DNA of 64,000 nucleotides, taken from positions 1,116,001 through 1,180,000 of the forward strand of contig BRON01000006.1 of the NCBI GenBank assembly GCA_024345305.1, in the 5' to 3' direction. The notes below the pieces were generated by a model. The model was not told the DNA's origin and did not search any database. It worked only from the letters and a program-made list of their open reading frames with translations. Origin of the DNA: Mrakia gelida. Taxonomy: Eukaryota > Basidiomycota > Tremellomycetes > Cystofilobasidiales > Mrakiaceae. Below are positions 1-8,900 of this stretch, piece after piece (positions within the stretch are counted from its first letter, which is position 1; the number at the start of each line of letters is the position of its first letter). A program made the position numbers and the translations under genes.

Positions 1-258
1 TTGATGTCAGAGGCGGCTCTCGCGGGTCGAGGAGAGAGAAGCGGAACGAGGTGGAAGATCGTTGACTTCAATGTGTTGACGCTGGGGTTTGAGACGGATC
101 TGATGGAGCCTGGTATGGACGAGGCGCACTATCTAGAGACGGATTCGCTGGAGGCGGCGGTGGACGAGGTGATCGGAAAGATGGAGATCTGCGATAGCGA
201 GGAGGCCGGGCAGTTGGCAGGAGAAGGAGTGCAGTTGAGGAAGATGCAGTTTGAGTAA
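1..258 (+). CDS. C-terminal part of an unrecognised host protein (5' end outside the window)
   Basis: The frame is open from the first base to a TAA at 256-258, giving 85 residues. The segment is acidic (many Glu and Asp) and has no membrane segment or recognisable catalytic motif. It ends 15 bp before a copia LTR relic, so the LTR landed in or near its 3' untranslated region. No family is recognised and no function is proposed. Base composition resembles the host genes at the right end of the window, which supports a real exon rather than a chance frame. The start and any upstream exons cannot be seen. Confidence 0.45.
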   Translation: MMSEAALAGRGERSGTRWKIVDFNVLTLGFETDLMEPGMDEAHYLETDSLEAAVDEVIGKMEICDSEEAGQLAGEGVQLRKMQFE

Positions 259-273
259 TAGGTTTGCTTGAAT

Positions 274-413
274 ATGTTGGAAGGTGGCGACGCGCGGAGA
301 AGTGTTGCGTAGTAGCTTAGTATCACGTCCCGTGTCAGTAAACCTCCCTTGTAAATCAACTTCTCTGTAAGCTACCTACGGATCACACGACCAATTCCCA
401 GTATAGAAACCTT
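274..413 (+). repeat. degenerate, truncated LTR relic of copia family B
   Basis: It begins TGTTGGAAGGTGGCGAC, identical to the start of the intact 227-bp LTRs, and can be followed with many substitutions through the GTAGTAGCTTAGTA and GTAAGCTACC blocks to AAACCTTTCGA. The E-box TCACGTGA is decayed here (TCACACGA). The last 80 bp or so of the LTR are missing. This is an old insertion compared with B1, B2 and B3. Confidence 0.8.
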
Positions 414-1465
414 TCGACTCTTTCTTCTCCCTCCTTCGTACTTTCTCTTGTCCCGCCTTCGTACAGTCGCATCACCTAGACAGAACCAAAATATGGCATA
501 CTCGTAAAGTCAAAGTCAAAATCCAAACCCAAAGCAAGAACTTCCGAAAGCAAAGCAAAAAGCAAGCACGTCGACGCGACAAGATCTCCTCTCCTCTCCC
601 TACCCTCCTTCCTCAAACCCCACCCGCCTCCCCCGAGCTACTACCCGCACTCCACTCCCTCCCTCCCTCTCCCCCACTCCCAAACACAGCTCCGAGCATC
701 CCGTACCCGAACGGCGACGAAACCAGCCCTGCCGAAGGAGCTTCGAGGTGTTGAAGTTCCGCTCCTCCTCCTGTCGACAAGGGCTGATCAATGTCCATGG
801 GAAGTTCGATCTCGGGTCTGTCTCCTAATGCTATGCTAGGGCGACCAGAGCTCTGGTCGCCCCCGTTTCGTGAAGTCGACTTCACGCTTTGGCGCAGCAA
901 GAGGGCGACCAGAGAACTTCACGCCCTTCACGCTTTTGCGAACGGCTCGCGCTCGTTCCCCCGGCGTTCGATTCTCAATCTGAAAAGCTGACGCTCGAGA
1001 TCTACATCTTCTCTACTTTGAATCCGAACCTCAGATCTCTCCTTGCAGATTTGCTTCGTCTACGGCAATCAGCGCAAGAGGCAGCTCCCAACGAGGCCGA
1101 ACGCGAGCTCGAGCTCCTTTCCGCGAGTTCTTTTCCAGTTTGAAGAATCCTCTCGGTTTGCCGTCCTCTGTATACCCCAGACCGATTTCTTGAGTTCTGC
1201 AACTTGAATGTCGTCGAAGAGGCCTATAGCAACGACGGGCCCAAAGAAATAAGATCCCAAGGAAGATTTGCAAGAGCAAGGGAGCTGAAAAGATCGCATC
1301 TCGTTCGAGCATTCTCGCTTCTTCTTGTCAACGGACGGACACAACGACAGCGAGCCCTCTTCTTCTTGCGTATAGGTGAGCTCATCTTTCCTTTCCTTTC
1401 GCCTGAGAGAGACTCTAGGGGAGGCTTAGAGTGAAGAAGAGGGAGGAAGGGAGATGGGAAGTTAG
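414..1465. other. intergenic stretch without a recognised gene
   Basis: Pyrimidine-rich runs at 590-680 are followed by the palindrome pair listed separately. Short open stretches around 960-1140 and 1204-1370 may be exon remnants of a host gene cut off by copia A, because a GTGAGCT donor-like site follows at 1376. No protein family is recognised. Confidence 0.4.
839..886. repeat. two adjacent perfect palindromes
   Basis: Positions 839-862 are a perfect 24-bp palindrome with half-site GGGCGACCAGAG. Six bases further on, 869-886 reads CGTGAAGTCGACTTCACG, a perfect 18-bp palindrome. The GGGCGACCAGAG half recurs once more just downstream at about 908-919. Confidence 0.9.
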
Positions 1466-1666
1466 TGTTGAAACTTCCGGTCCTGGGAAGTTAGGTTGTG
1501 CAAGTTATTGTATCAACTTAAGCTATGAAGATGAAATGTCTTTAGGTCGAAAAGAAAGAGCGACGTGTAACTACGTGGAACTACCTGGAAGTGAAACGTG
1601 GAGGCGATGGAGAGTATTAAGCAAATATGAACAGTAATCTCGACGCCGTAAACAACATATTCAACA
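1466..1666 (-). repeat. 3' LTR of copia A
   Basis: In element orientation it runs TGTTGAATATG...GAAGTTTCAACA, 201 bp, with TG/CA ends. It matches the 202-bp LTR at 14079-14280 closely. A purine-rich tract (GAGTGGGAG on the minus strand, 1667-1675), the likely plus-strand primer, abuts it. Confidence 0.92.
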
Positions 1667-4600
1667 CTCCCACTCGACGAGATGAGCTGTGTCATCCCTC
1701 TTCTGTATGTCAACACCCATTTCTGCCCTAAACCTCTCCAACTTCTCCCATCCTAATGCCTTCGTAAGGATATCCGCCGTCATCCGATCGGTCGGACAGT
1801 GCGAGAGAGAGATGACTTCGTTTTGGAGGAGCTCGCGCCCGTATTTGTACGCGACGTCGATGTGCTTTGTTCGCTCCGAATGGGTCCCGTTCTTGGCTGT
1901 TTCGATTGCTCCTTGGTTGTCGACTCGGACGGGAACGATAGGGATATTGTAATCCACTTGACGGAGGAGTTTGGCGACCCAGATAAGATTTTGGCATCCT
2001 TGAGAGAGAGCGATGTACTCTGACTCGTGCGACGACTTGCTGATTGCCTTCTGCCTCCTACTCGCCCAGACCACGGGACTGCCGAAAAGTTTGATGAGGT
2101 ATCCTGTCGTTGACCTCCTTGTTTCGTGATCTCCTGCGTAGTCGGCGTCCGTCCACATCTCGAGGATGGGTGCTTTGGGATTCCCTCCGAGGGTGAGTCC
2201 GTGACTCTTCGTTCCTGCGATGTAGCGAAGGATCCGTTTGACGGCTGCCCAATGGATAGCTCGGGGGTCGTTGCTGAATCTGCTGATGACTCCCACTGGA
2301 TAGGCGAGGTCCGGACGAGTGCAGACCATGAGGTACATGAGGGATCCGACGGCTTGGAGATAGTGCGTTTGATCGATTCCTCGTAGGTCCTCCTTTGAAA
2401 GATCCGAACCGATCATGAGCTGCTTGTGCTCGTCCATTGGCGTTCGAGCGGGCTTGACGTTTCCCATTTCGAATCGTTCGAGGATCTCCTCCGAGTATCG
2501 TTGTTGAGTGAGCGAGATGGTCCTCTTCGCTCGGTCCCGTTGGACCTTCATTCCTAACATCATTCCGTCCTCCAGGTTTCCTCGATCGTCGATGGTGAAC
2601 CTATTCTTCGTCTTGCCCATGACCTCCTGGACGTCTTCCTTCGATCCTGCGACGATGAAATCGTCGACGTATTGGATCAACATCCTGCGACGACCGTCCT
2701 TCCACCCGACGTAGAGGCAGTGATCGGCTTCGATGGCGTGAAGGTTGAGAGAGGAGAAGAAGTCCGAGGAGTGGTTGTAGAAGGCGAGGGGGGATTGTTT
2801 GAGTCCGTAGATGGCCTTAAGGAGGTGAGCGACTAGCTTCTGTCCTTCCTTTCCGGTCCTCTCGTACCCTGTTGGCTGATCCATATACACGGTCTCGACT
2901 AGATTGGCCGTTAGGAACGCCGTCTTGAAATCTCCTTGTCGGAGTTCGAGATCCTCTTGTGCGGCGATGGTGAAGAAAATCCGAAGGGAGTTCATCCTGG
3001 AGACCGGCGCGTACGTTTCCGTGTAGTCGATGCCGTCCCGTTGCGAGTATCCCTTCGCGACCCATCTGGCCTTGAACTTGGCAATCTTCCCGTTTGGGTC
3101 CTTCTTCAAGAGGTAGACCCATCGACCTCCCACTGTCCTTCGCGACGAGGGCAACTCTGTGAGTTCCCAGACTCCGTTGGAATCGAACGACTCCATCTCT
3201 TCGTCCATGGCCGACTTCCAGTATTCGGCGTGGGGAGATATGAGCGCTTCTTTGGTGGTTTTGGGAGTGATCGGGTTAGGAAGAGTGGATAGGTCTTGTT
3301 TCGCGTTTGGCGTTGCGAGTGAGACGAAGCTCGCGAACTCTGCTGGTTCGGTTGACTTTTGGTTTCGTTTCCCGCGTCCGTACCTCCCGCTGACGTCGGC
3401 GTCCGGCTGATCGTCGATAACTGGTTCGTAGGACCAGGATGGCTTTATGCGAGAGGGCTGACGAGCTTTTGCGATACGTGCTGGATCGTCGTCGCCGATG
3501 GGGATGTTGGCCTCTGGTACGTCGTTCTCGCCGACGTCCGATCCCTTCTCGTCCTGATCTGGGACTTCTCCATCTGCCGGTGGGACTAGATCCAGCTCCG
3601 CCTTCTTTGACTTCGACGATCCTTCGTCGAACTTGACGTCTCGGGAGAAGATGATTTTCCCATCCTCCTCCTTCCTGAGACGGTACGCCTTCTTCCCGTT
3701 CGGTTCTCCGTATCCGACGAGGATTGCCTTGAGCGTCTTTGACTGATGCTTCTTGTGGTGAGGATCGTAGACGTAGGCGATCGACCCAAAGGCTCGGAGG
3801 AAATGGACGGACGGTTTTGAGCCCTGATAGGCTTCGTACGGCGTTCGTCCTCCTGTTGCGACTGACGGGAGTCTGTTGATCAGGAAAGTTGCCGTTGCCA
3901 TTGCCTCCGCCCAGTATCTCCCTCTATCTTGGAGATTATCGGTGTCGTGAAGCAGGCAGGTGATCTTCTCCTCGATGGTTCGATTTCCGCGTTCGGCTTT
4001 GCCGTTTTGCTGAGGAGTGTAGGGGATCGATGTTTCGTGCTTGATCCCTTCGGTCTTGAGGTACGCCTTGAATGCGTCCGAAAGATATTCTCCGCCGTTA
4101 TCCGAACGGAGGATCCTGACCGTCCTTCCCTTTTCCTTTTCGACCCTGGCCTTCCATTCGACGAATGTCCGATACGTGTCCGACTTCTTTTCGAGTGCGA
4201 AAGTCCAGTGGTAGTTCGTCGCGTCGTCCCAGATTGTCATCATGTACCACTTCCGAGAAAACGACTCGGTGGGCATGGGTCCTTGGAGATCCGAATGGAC
4301 GCGTTCGAGGGGAGTGGTGGATCGATGGGTGCTAGTGTGGAAGGGAGATCGATGTTGCTTCCCTTGGATACACGGTACGCAGGCCCGTTTCTCGAACGCG
4401 ACGAGGTCCTGTTCCTTGAGTGGTGGGAGTATCCCGTCCGTGACGAGTCTCCTCATGGCCGCGACTGACGCGTGTCCTAGTCTTCGATGTAGCGTCTCGA
4501 CCGCGTCGACTCCCTCTGCTGAGAGGCCTGCTCCTTCTGTCGACTGGCTCGCTTGGATGTCGTCGATCTTGAGCTTGTAAAGCTTTCGAAAGATCACCCT

Positions 4601-5029
4601 TTTGATCAACGTCGTTCCGTCTTTCCTGAACGTGCAGCCGGTGGCCGTAAAGTTGACGTTGACTCCTCGATGGGTGAGTTGTCCGATCGAGATGAGGTTG
4701 GCGAAGTTGGGGATGTAGTAGATGTCGGAGATCTGGAATGTTCGTGTGACTCCGTTGACGGTAGTTGTGACGATGAGGTTTCCAATCCCTTCCGTGCCGA
4801 CGACTTTGTTGTCCGCAACCTTGACGGTGGTTGAGTGCGGTTTGAAGTTGTGCAGGGCTGACCTGTCGTTGCAGATGTGGTTGCTGCACCCGCTGTCCGC
4901 GATCCATGCGCCATCGTCAATGGAGAAAGCCTCCTCCTCGACGTTTGCTGTCGCGACCGTCGCGAGTCCCCAATCTCTTCCACTCCGCCCAGCCTTGTTG
5001 GCTTCCTCCTTCTTTTTTACTTCCGCCAC
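1661..5029 (-). CDS. copia A pol polyprotein (protease, integrase, reverse transcriptase, RNase H)
   Basis: The 1122-codon frame carries the copia domain order. First is a protease with DSGCSNHI near residue 47. A GAG-pre-integrase HRRLGHAS follows, then the integrase core with HSDLQGPM, RSDNGGEY and NGKAERGN. The reverse transcriptase has the YVDD box, and the C-terminal RNase H has WTDADYAGD and DNQGAIETAKNGTHSERTKHID. The stop codon lies inside the LTR, whereas in family B the frame stops 30 bp before it. Gag precedes it in a frame displaced by one base, with an overlap around a run of six A's (about 5007-5012). That fits either programmed +1 frameshifting or a one-base length change in the run. 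The first in-frame Met at 5029 is probably not a real start. No internal stop is seen. The element cannot move by itself as it stands, because its 5' end is elsewhere. Confidence 0.88.
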   Translation of the reverse strand: MAEVKKKEEANKAGRSGRDWGLATVATANVEEEAFSIDDGAWIADSGCSNHICNDRSALHNFKPHSTTVKVADNKVVGTEGIGNLIVTTTVNGVTRTFQISDIYYIPNFANLISIGQLTHRGVNVNFTATGCTFRKDGTTLIKRVIFRKLYKLKIDDIQASQSTEGAGLSAEGVDAVETLHRRLGHASVAAMRRLVTDGILPPLKEQDLVAFEKRACVPCIQGKQHRSPFHTSTHRSTTPLERVHSDLQGPMPTESFSRKWYMMTIWDDATNYHWTFALEKKSDTYRTFVEWKARVEKEKGRTVRILRSDNGGEYLSDAFKAYLKTEGIKHETSIPYTPQQNGKAERGNRTIEEKITCLLHDTDNLQDRGRYWAEAMATATFLINRLPSVATGGRTPYEAYQGSKPSVHFLRAFGSIAYVYDPHHKKHQSKTLKAILVGYGEPNGKKAYRLRKEEDGKIIFSRDVKFDEGSSKSKKAELDLVPPADGEVPDQDEKGSDVGENDVPEANIPIGDDDPARIAKARQPSRIKPSWSYEPVIDDQPDADVSGRYGRGKRNQKSTEPAEFASFVSLATPNAKQDLSTLPNPITPKTTKEALISPHAEYWKSAMDEEMESFDSNGVWELTELPSSRRTVGGRWVYLLKKDPNGKIAKFKARWVAKGYSQRDGIDYTETYAPVSRMNSLRIFFTIAAQEDLELRQGDFKTAFLTANLVETVYMDQPTGYERTGKEGQKLVAHLLKAIYGLKQSPLAFYNHSSDFFSSLNLHAIEADHCLYVGWKDGRRRMLIQYVDDFIVAGSKEDVQEVMGKTKNRFTIDDRGNLEDGMMLGMKVQRDRAKRTISLTQQRYSEEILERFEMGNVKPARTPMDEHKQLMIGSDLSKEDLRGIDQTHYLQAVGSLMYLMVCTRPDLAYPVGVISRFSNDPRAIHWAAVKRILRYIAGTKSHGLTLGGNPKAPILEMWTDADYAGDHETRRSTTGYLIKLFGSPVVWASRRQKAISKSSHESEYIALSQGCQNLIWVAKLLRQVDYNIPIVPVRVDNQGAIETAKNGTHSERTKHIDVAYKYGRELLQNEVISLSHCPTDRMTADILTKALGWEKLERFRAEMGVDIQKRDDTAHLVEWEC

Positions 5030-5256
5030 CCCTCTGGCTCCCTTGACCCTTCCTCCCTCCCTGACCCTTCGGTTTTCCGACCAGGTCGTAGCACTCCGAC
5101 TTGAAGTGCCCCTTCTTCCCGCAGTGGTGGCATGCTGCCTTCGATTTGTCGACGTTCATCGCGGTGTCCTCTTCTGGGACGTTGTCCAATTTCGACGATT
5201 TCGTTCTGACGTGGGATAGGAGGGCGGTGGTAACTGATTTGGGGGTGAGTTCCTTT
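4917..5256 (-). pseudogene. copia A gag, C-terminal part with zinc knuckle
   Basis: After the CCGG at 5257-5260 the frame reads the conserved segment KELTPKSVTTALLSHVRT, then a CX2CX4HX4C zinc knuckle (CHHCGKKGHFKSEC), then a Gly/Lys/Gln-rich linker. Family B has the same order in its single frame. Gag is the structural protein of the virus-like particle and the knuckle binds RNA. The N-terminal half is at 14328-14887. The gene is broken by a nested insertion at its CCGG and by the later inversion. Confidence 0.82.
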
Positions 5257-5260
5257 CCGG

Positions 5261-5636
5261 TGTGGGGGTTTGGAGAGGAAGTGAGGAGTTCTTCTCGGTT
5301 CGTTCGTTCTTTCGGTTTGCTTTCTTCTCGACGCGTCTCTTCCCCTTTTCTCCTGTCTCGGTTAGAGACCCCGCTTCTATAGGTTCTGGGCCTCGCCCTT
5401 CTGGTTATATTTAGTCCTCTGCTTCCCTTCGCCGACTGTTCTCGTTCTGTAGATACCTTTGCCCGAAACCTTCCCCTCGCGACGCGCCTCACTCACGTTC
5501 CCCTTTTTCTTCTCGGCCTTCCCTTCCGTCTCGACTCTCTTGCTTAGTACATACTTTTCTCGGTTCTCGCCTTCTCTGCCTCTTCCGTTTTATAGCTTAT
5601 ACCCCTTTTTGGCTTTGCTGTGACCGCTGATGGTCT
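5261..5636 (-). mobile_element. one part of an 830-bp short-TIR element nested in copia A gag
   Basis: Starting at the gag CCGG (5257-5260), the insert begins TGTGGGGGTTTGG in plus orientation and runs to the B1 LTR. The other part is 14888-15346, which starts TGTGGGCGTT beside a second CCGG (14884-14887). Together (459 + 376 - 5 bp) they make an 830-bp element with imperfect inverted ends TGTGGG[C/G]GTT and an apparent CCGG duplication. No transposase frame is visible, so it is probably non-autonomous. Confidence 0.65.
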
Positions 5637-5863
5637 TGTTGGAAGGTGGCGACTCGCAGAGAGATCTTACGTAGTAGCTTAGTAACGCGTCTCGTTCAGT
5701 CCCCTTGGTAGTAACCATTCTTCGTAAACAGCTTTGTAAGCTACCTTCAGATCACGTGACCATTTCCATAGTATATAAACCTTTCGAGTAGCTAGCTTTA
5801 TACAACAAGCTTTGAACCACATCCTGCAGACATCCCTAAGCTCAAGTGGACGACCCAACAACA
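5637..5863 (+). repeat. 5' LTR of B1
   Basis: It runs TGTTGGAAGG...ACCCAACAACA, 227 bp. It holds TCACGTGA and a TATATAA box and should drive transcription of the element. Confidence 0.95.
5752..5778 (+). promoter_or_regulatory. E-box and TATA box in the B1 LTR
   Basis: A perfect TCACGTGA palindrome (5752-5759) stands 12 bp upstream of TATATAA (5772-5778). The same pair occurs at 20069-20043 (minus) in B2 and 35320-35346 in B3. The E-box also survives in the solo LTR at 47056 and the relic at 54658. CACGTG cores are typical sites for bHLH factors of the Cbf1/Pho4 class; binding here is an inference. Confidence 0.65.
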
Positions 5864-5876
5864 CGTTATCAGCACC
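5864..5876 (+). other. putative minus-strand primer-binding site of B1
   Basis: CGTTATCAGCACC directly follows the 5' LTR. The same bases follow the 5' LTR of copia A (14281-14293), B2 and B3, although the LTRs of A and B differ. The primer tRNA was not identified. Confidence 0.6.
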
Positions 5877-5909
5877 AGTTCGCCACCACCCGCTCAGCAA
5901 TCCTTCGTC

Positions 5910-8900
5910 ATGTCAAGCAACTACTCCAAGAAGCTAGATCACAAGCTGTTCAAACTCACTGCTCTCGATGGTACCAACTACGAGACGTGGTCAGTAAGGA
6001 TGGAGATCGCTTTTGGAGAAGCAGGAATCAAGCCCGTCGTCCTCGGTACGAAAACCAGGCCCAACCTCACCCCGGAAATCATGGAAAAGGATACCACCGG
6101 ACAAGAGGTCGTGAAGCAGCAGAACAACGTCAAGGACATCGAAGAATGGGACCATATGGACGAGTTCGCGCTCCACAGGATTCAAATGGCGGTCAGCGAC
6201 CGAGAACTACCTCGGATCCGGAACTGCAAACACGCAAAGGAGGCATGGGATCTTCTGAGGAAGACTCACAAGGTGGAAGGAGGAGCGGGAGAGGTCATGG
6301 CCATCCGAAGGATGAGGGACCTCAAGATGGAGGAGGGAGAACCAGTACAGGAGTACATCGACGAATTCCAAAGGATCATCGACGACATGTCAGCTCTCGG
6401 CCTCAACATCCCAGACAGGATGAGCACAATGTTCTTCCTCAGTGGATTACCTGCATCACTCGAACAATTCATTCAACACCAAACGCTCCAGGCGCAAGAA
6501 TCAAAACAAGAACTCAACCCAACCGCCGTCGCCACATCCCTCCTCATCCACGTAAGGACTCACGAGTCCCTCAAACCGACCGGTACTTCATCGTCGAAGG
6601 AAACAGCCCTCCTTGTCGACAAGAGGACCGCCAAGTGCCATCAGTGCAACAAGGTCGGACACTTCAAGTCGGAGTGCTGGGAGTTGAATGGAGGAAAGCC
6701 CACGGGGCAGGGACAAGGTGGAAAGGGAAGGAAGTTCGGGAAGGGGAAGAAGGAGAACAAGGGGAACTGGAAGGATAGGGAAGAGGCGCACCTCGTAGAC
6801 TACGGTCTTCAAGCCGGATCCGACATCGCGACGTCGGCCCAAGCGCTCTTCGCTCAAACCAAGCATGGATACATCGCCGATAGTGGAGCATCAAACCACA
6901 TCGTCGGGGACCGGGAACGCTTCGTAACATACAAGGCGCACAACGGAACGGTCACGACGGCCAACGGATCAATCGTTCAGATCCTCGGCATCGGCTCCAT
7001 CCACCTCCAGACCACCGTGAAAGGATCAAGGAAGGCCTTCACCATCTCCGACGTATACCACATCCCAGGGTTCAGCAACCTCATCAGTATTGGTCAACTC
7101 GGTAACAAAGGAGTCGAGACCAGGTTCCCCAGCAAGGGGACAACCCAAACCAACAAGCGGTGCCAGTTCCTTCGAGACGGATCGCTGTTCATGGAGGGAA
7201 AAGAGGTGTCGAAGAACCTCTACATGCTGGACGTGAGCGACTTCAAGGGAGTCGGCTCAGGAGGAGAAGACGTAGCACTCGCGGCAACAGGAGTCGACAA
7301 GATCGAGGTCCTTCATCGCCGGCTCGGTCACGCTTCTATCTCCGCCATGGAGGAGTTGTCTCGTCAGAAGCTCCTACCAACCTTCACCAAAAAGGACATC
7401 ATCGGATTCAAGGAAAGGATCTGCGTACCTTGCGTCGAAGGGAAACAACATCGAACTCCATTCCCCACCTCCACCACCAAAACCACTTCACCTCTCGAAC
7501 TCGTCCACACGGATCTCGCCGGACCGATGCCAATCGCCTCGGCTCAAGGAATGCGTTACATGATGACGATCTGGGACGACTTCAGCAACTACCACTGGTC
7601 GTTCGCATTGAAGAGGAAGTCGGAAACACTGGCAACATTCATCACCTGGAGGAAAAGGGAGGAGAAAAGGACCAATCACGTCGTCAAACGGATCAGGTCA
7701 GACAACGGTGGGGAATACACGTCGAAGGACTACGAGTTCTATCTCCGGGACGAAGGAATCACCAAGGAAACGACTATCCCACACACACCGCAACAAAACG
7801 GCAAGGCCGAACGAGGAATGCGAACCATCGAGGAGAAGATCACCTGCGCGCTACGAGACGCGAGGGACCTCGACGGATCCTACTGGGCGGAAGCCATGAA
7901 CTACGCCACATACACAATCAACCGCATTCCCTCATCCTCAGTCAACTCTCAAACCCCCTACCAAGCCTACTACAAAAGGAAGCCCGACCTCACTGCAATG
8001 CGGACGTTCGGAGCTCTCGCTTACGCGCTCAACCTTCAAAAGATCAAGCATCAACCCAAGAGCATCAAGTGCATCTTCCTCGGATACGGCGATCTCAACG
8101 GGAAGAAGGCCTATCGACTTCAAGTCCATGGAGACCCCAAGCGGTCGATCCTTCATTCTCGGGACGTTATCTTCGACGAAACACGTGGAGTCCACCAGAC
8201 GGTGGAGCTACCAGGAATGGGACAAGCCGGAATCAAGGAGGACCACAAGGAGGAGGAAGAAGAAGAGAAGGAACTAGAGGAGGACAAAGGAGAGGAACAG
8301 CACCTACTCAAGTCCAACCAACAAGACCCGGTCAGGGAGACCGAGGCAAGGAAACCCAACCCATCACGCGTCAAGCACTCCTACACTTACGAGCCCATCA
8401 TCGATGAACCGGCTGTCGATTTGAGTGGGAGCTACGGACGAGGTCAACGGAACAAGAAGCCATTCACAGGAACAGGAGACTCGGCAAGATTTGTCCAGAC
8501 GGACTACGACATCACCGACTTCATTTCGGAGGACTTCGCCGGACACGCTCAAGCGACGCAACCCAAACTCGAGGATCTTCCACCACCCTCCGTCCCAAAT
8601 ACATACGGAGAAGCCATGGCGTCGGAGCACGCATACTTCTGGAGGGAAGCGATGGACGAAGAGATGGTGTCGATGGAAGGGAACGGAGTCTTTGAACTCA
8701 CAGAGCTACCCTCAGGATCAAAAACGGTCAGAGGTCGCTGGGTCTACGCGCTCAAGAAAGGAGCCGACGGGAGGATTACTCGCTTCAAAGCTAGATGGGT
8801 CGCCAAGGGATTCAGTCAGCAAGAAGGAGTCGACTACGTCGAGACGTACGCGCCGGTATCAAAGCTCAACTCACTCAGGATCGTCCTCGCCATCACAGCA

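Larger units (their letters stand above)
1466..5636 (-). mobile_element. Ty1/copia retrotransposon, family A: 3' part (LTR, pol, end of gag, part of nested insert)
   Basis: This is the downstream two thirds of a copia element on the minus strand: 3' LTR at 1466-1666, pol at 1661-5029, the end of gag at 4917-5256, then 376 bp of a nested element that stops at the left LTR of B1. The missing 5' part lies at 14079-15346 on the plus strand. The gag residues before the break there and after the break here fit without loss when aligned to family B. Allowing for the nested insert, the original element was about 4.6 kb, similar to the 4.8 kb of family B. The bases beside the two A LTRs (GTTAG and, after re-inversion, GACAG) are not identical, so its target duplication is decayed or lost. 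Confidence 0.9.
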
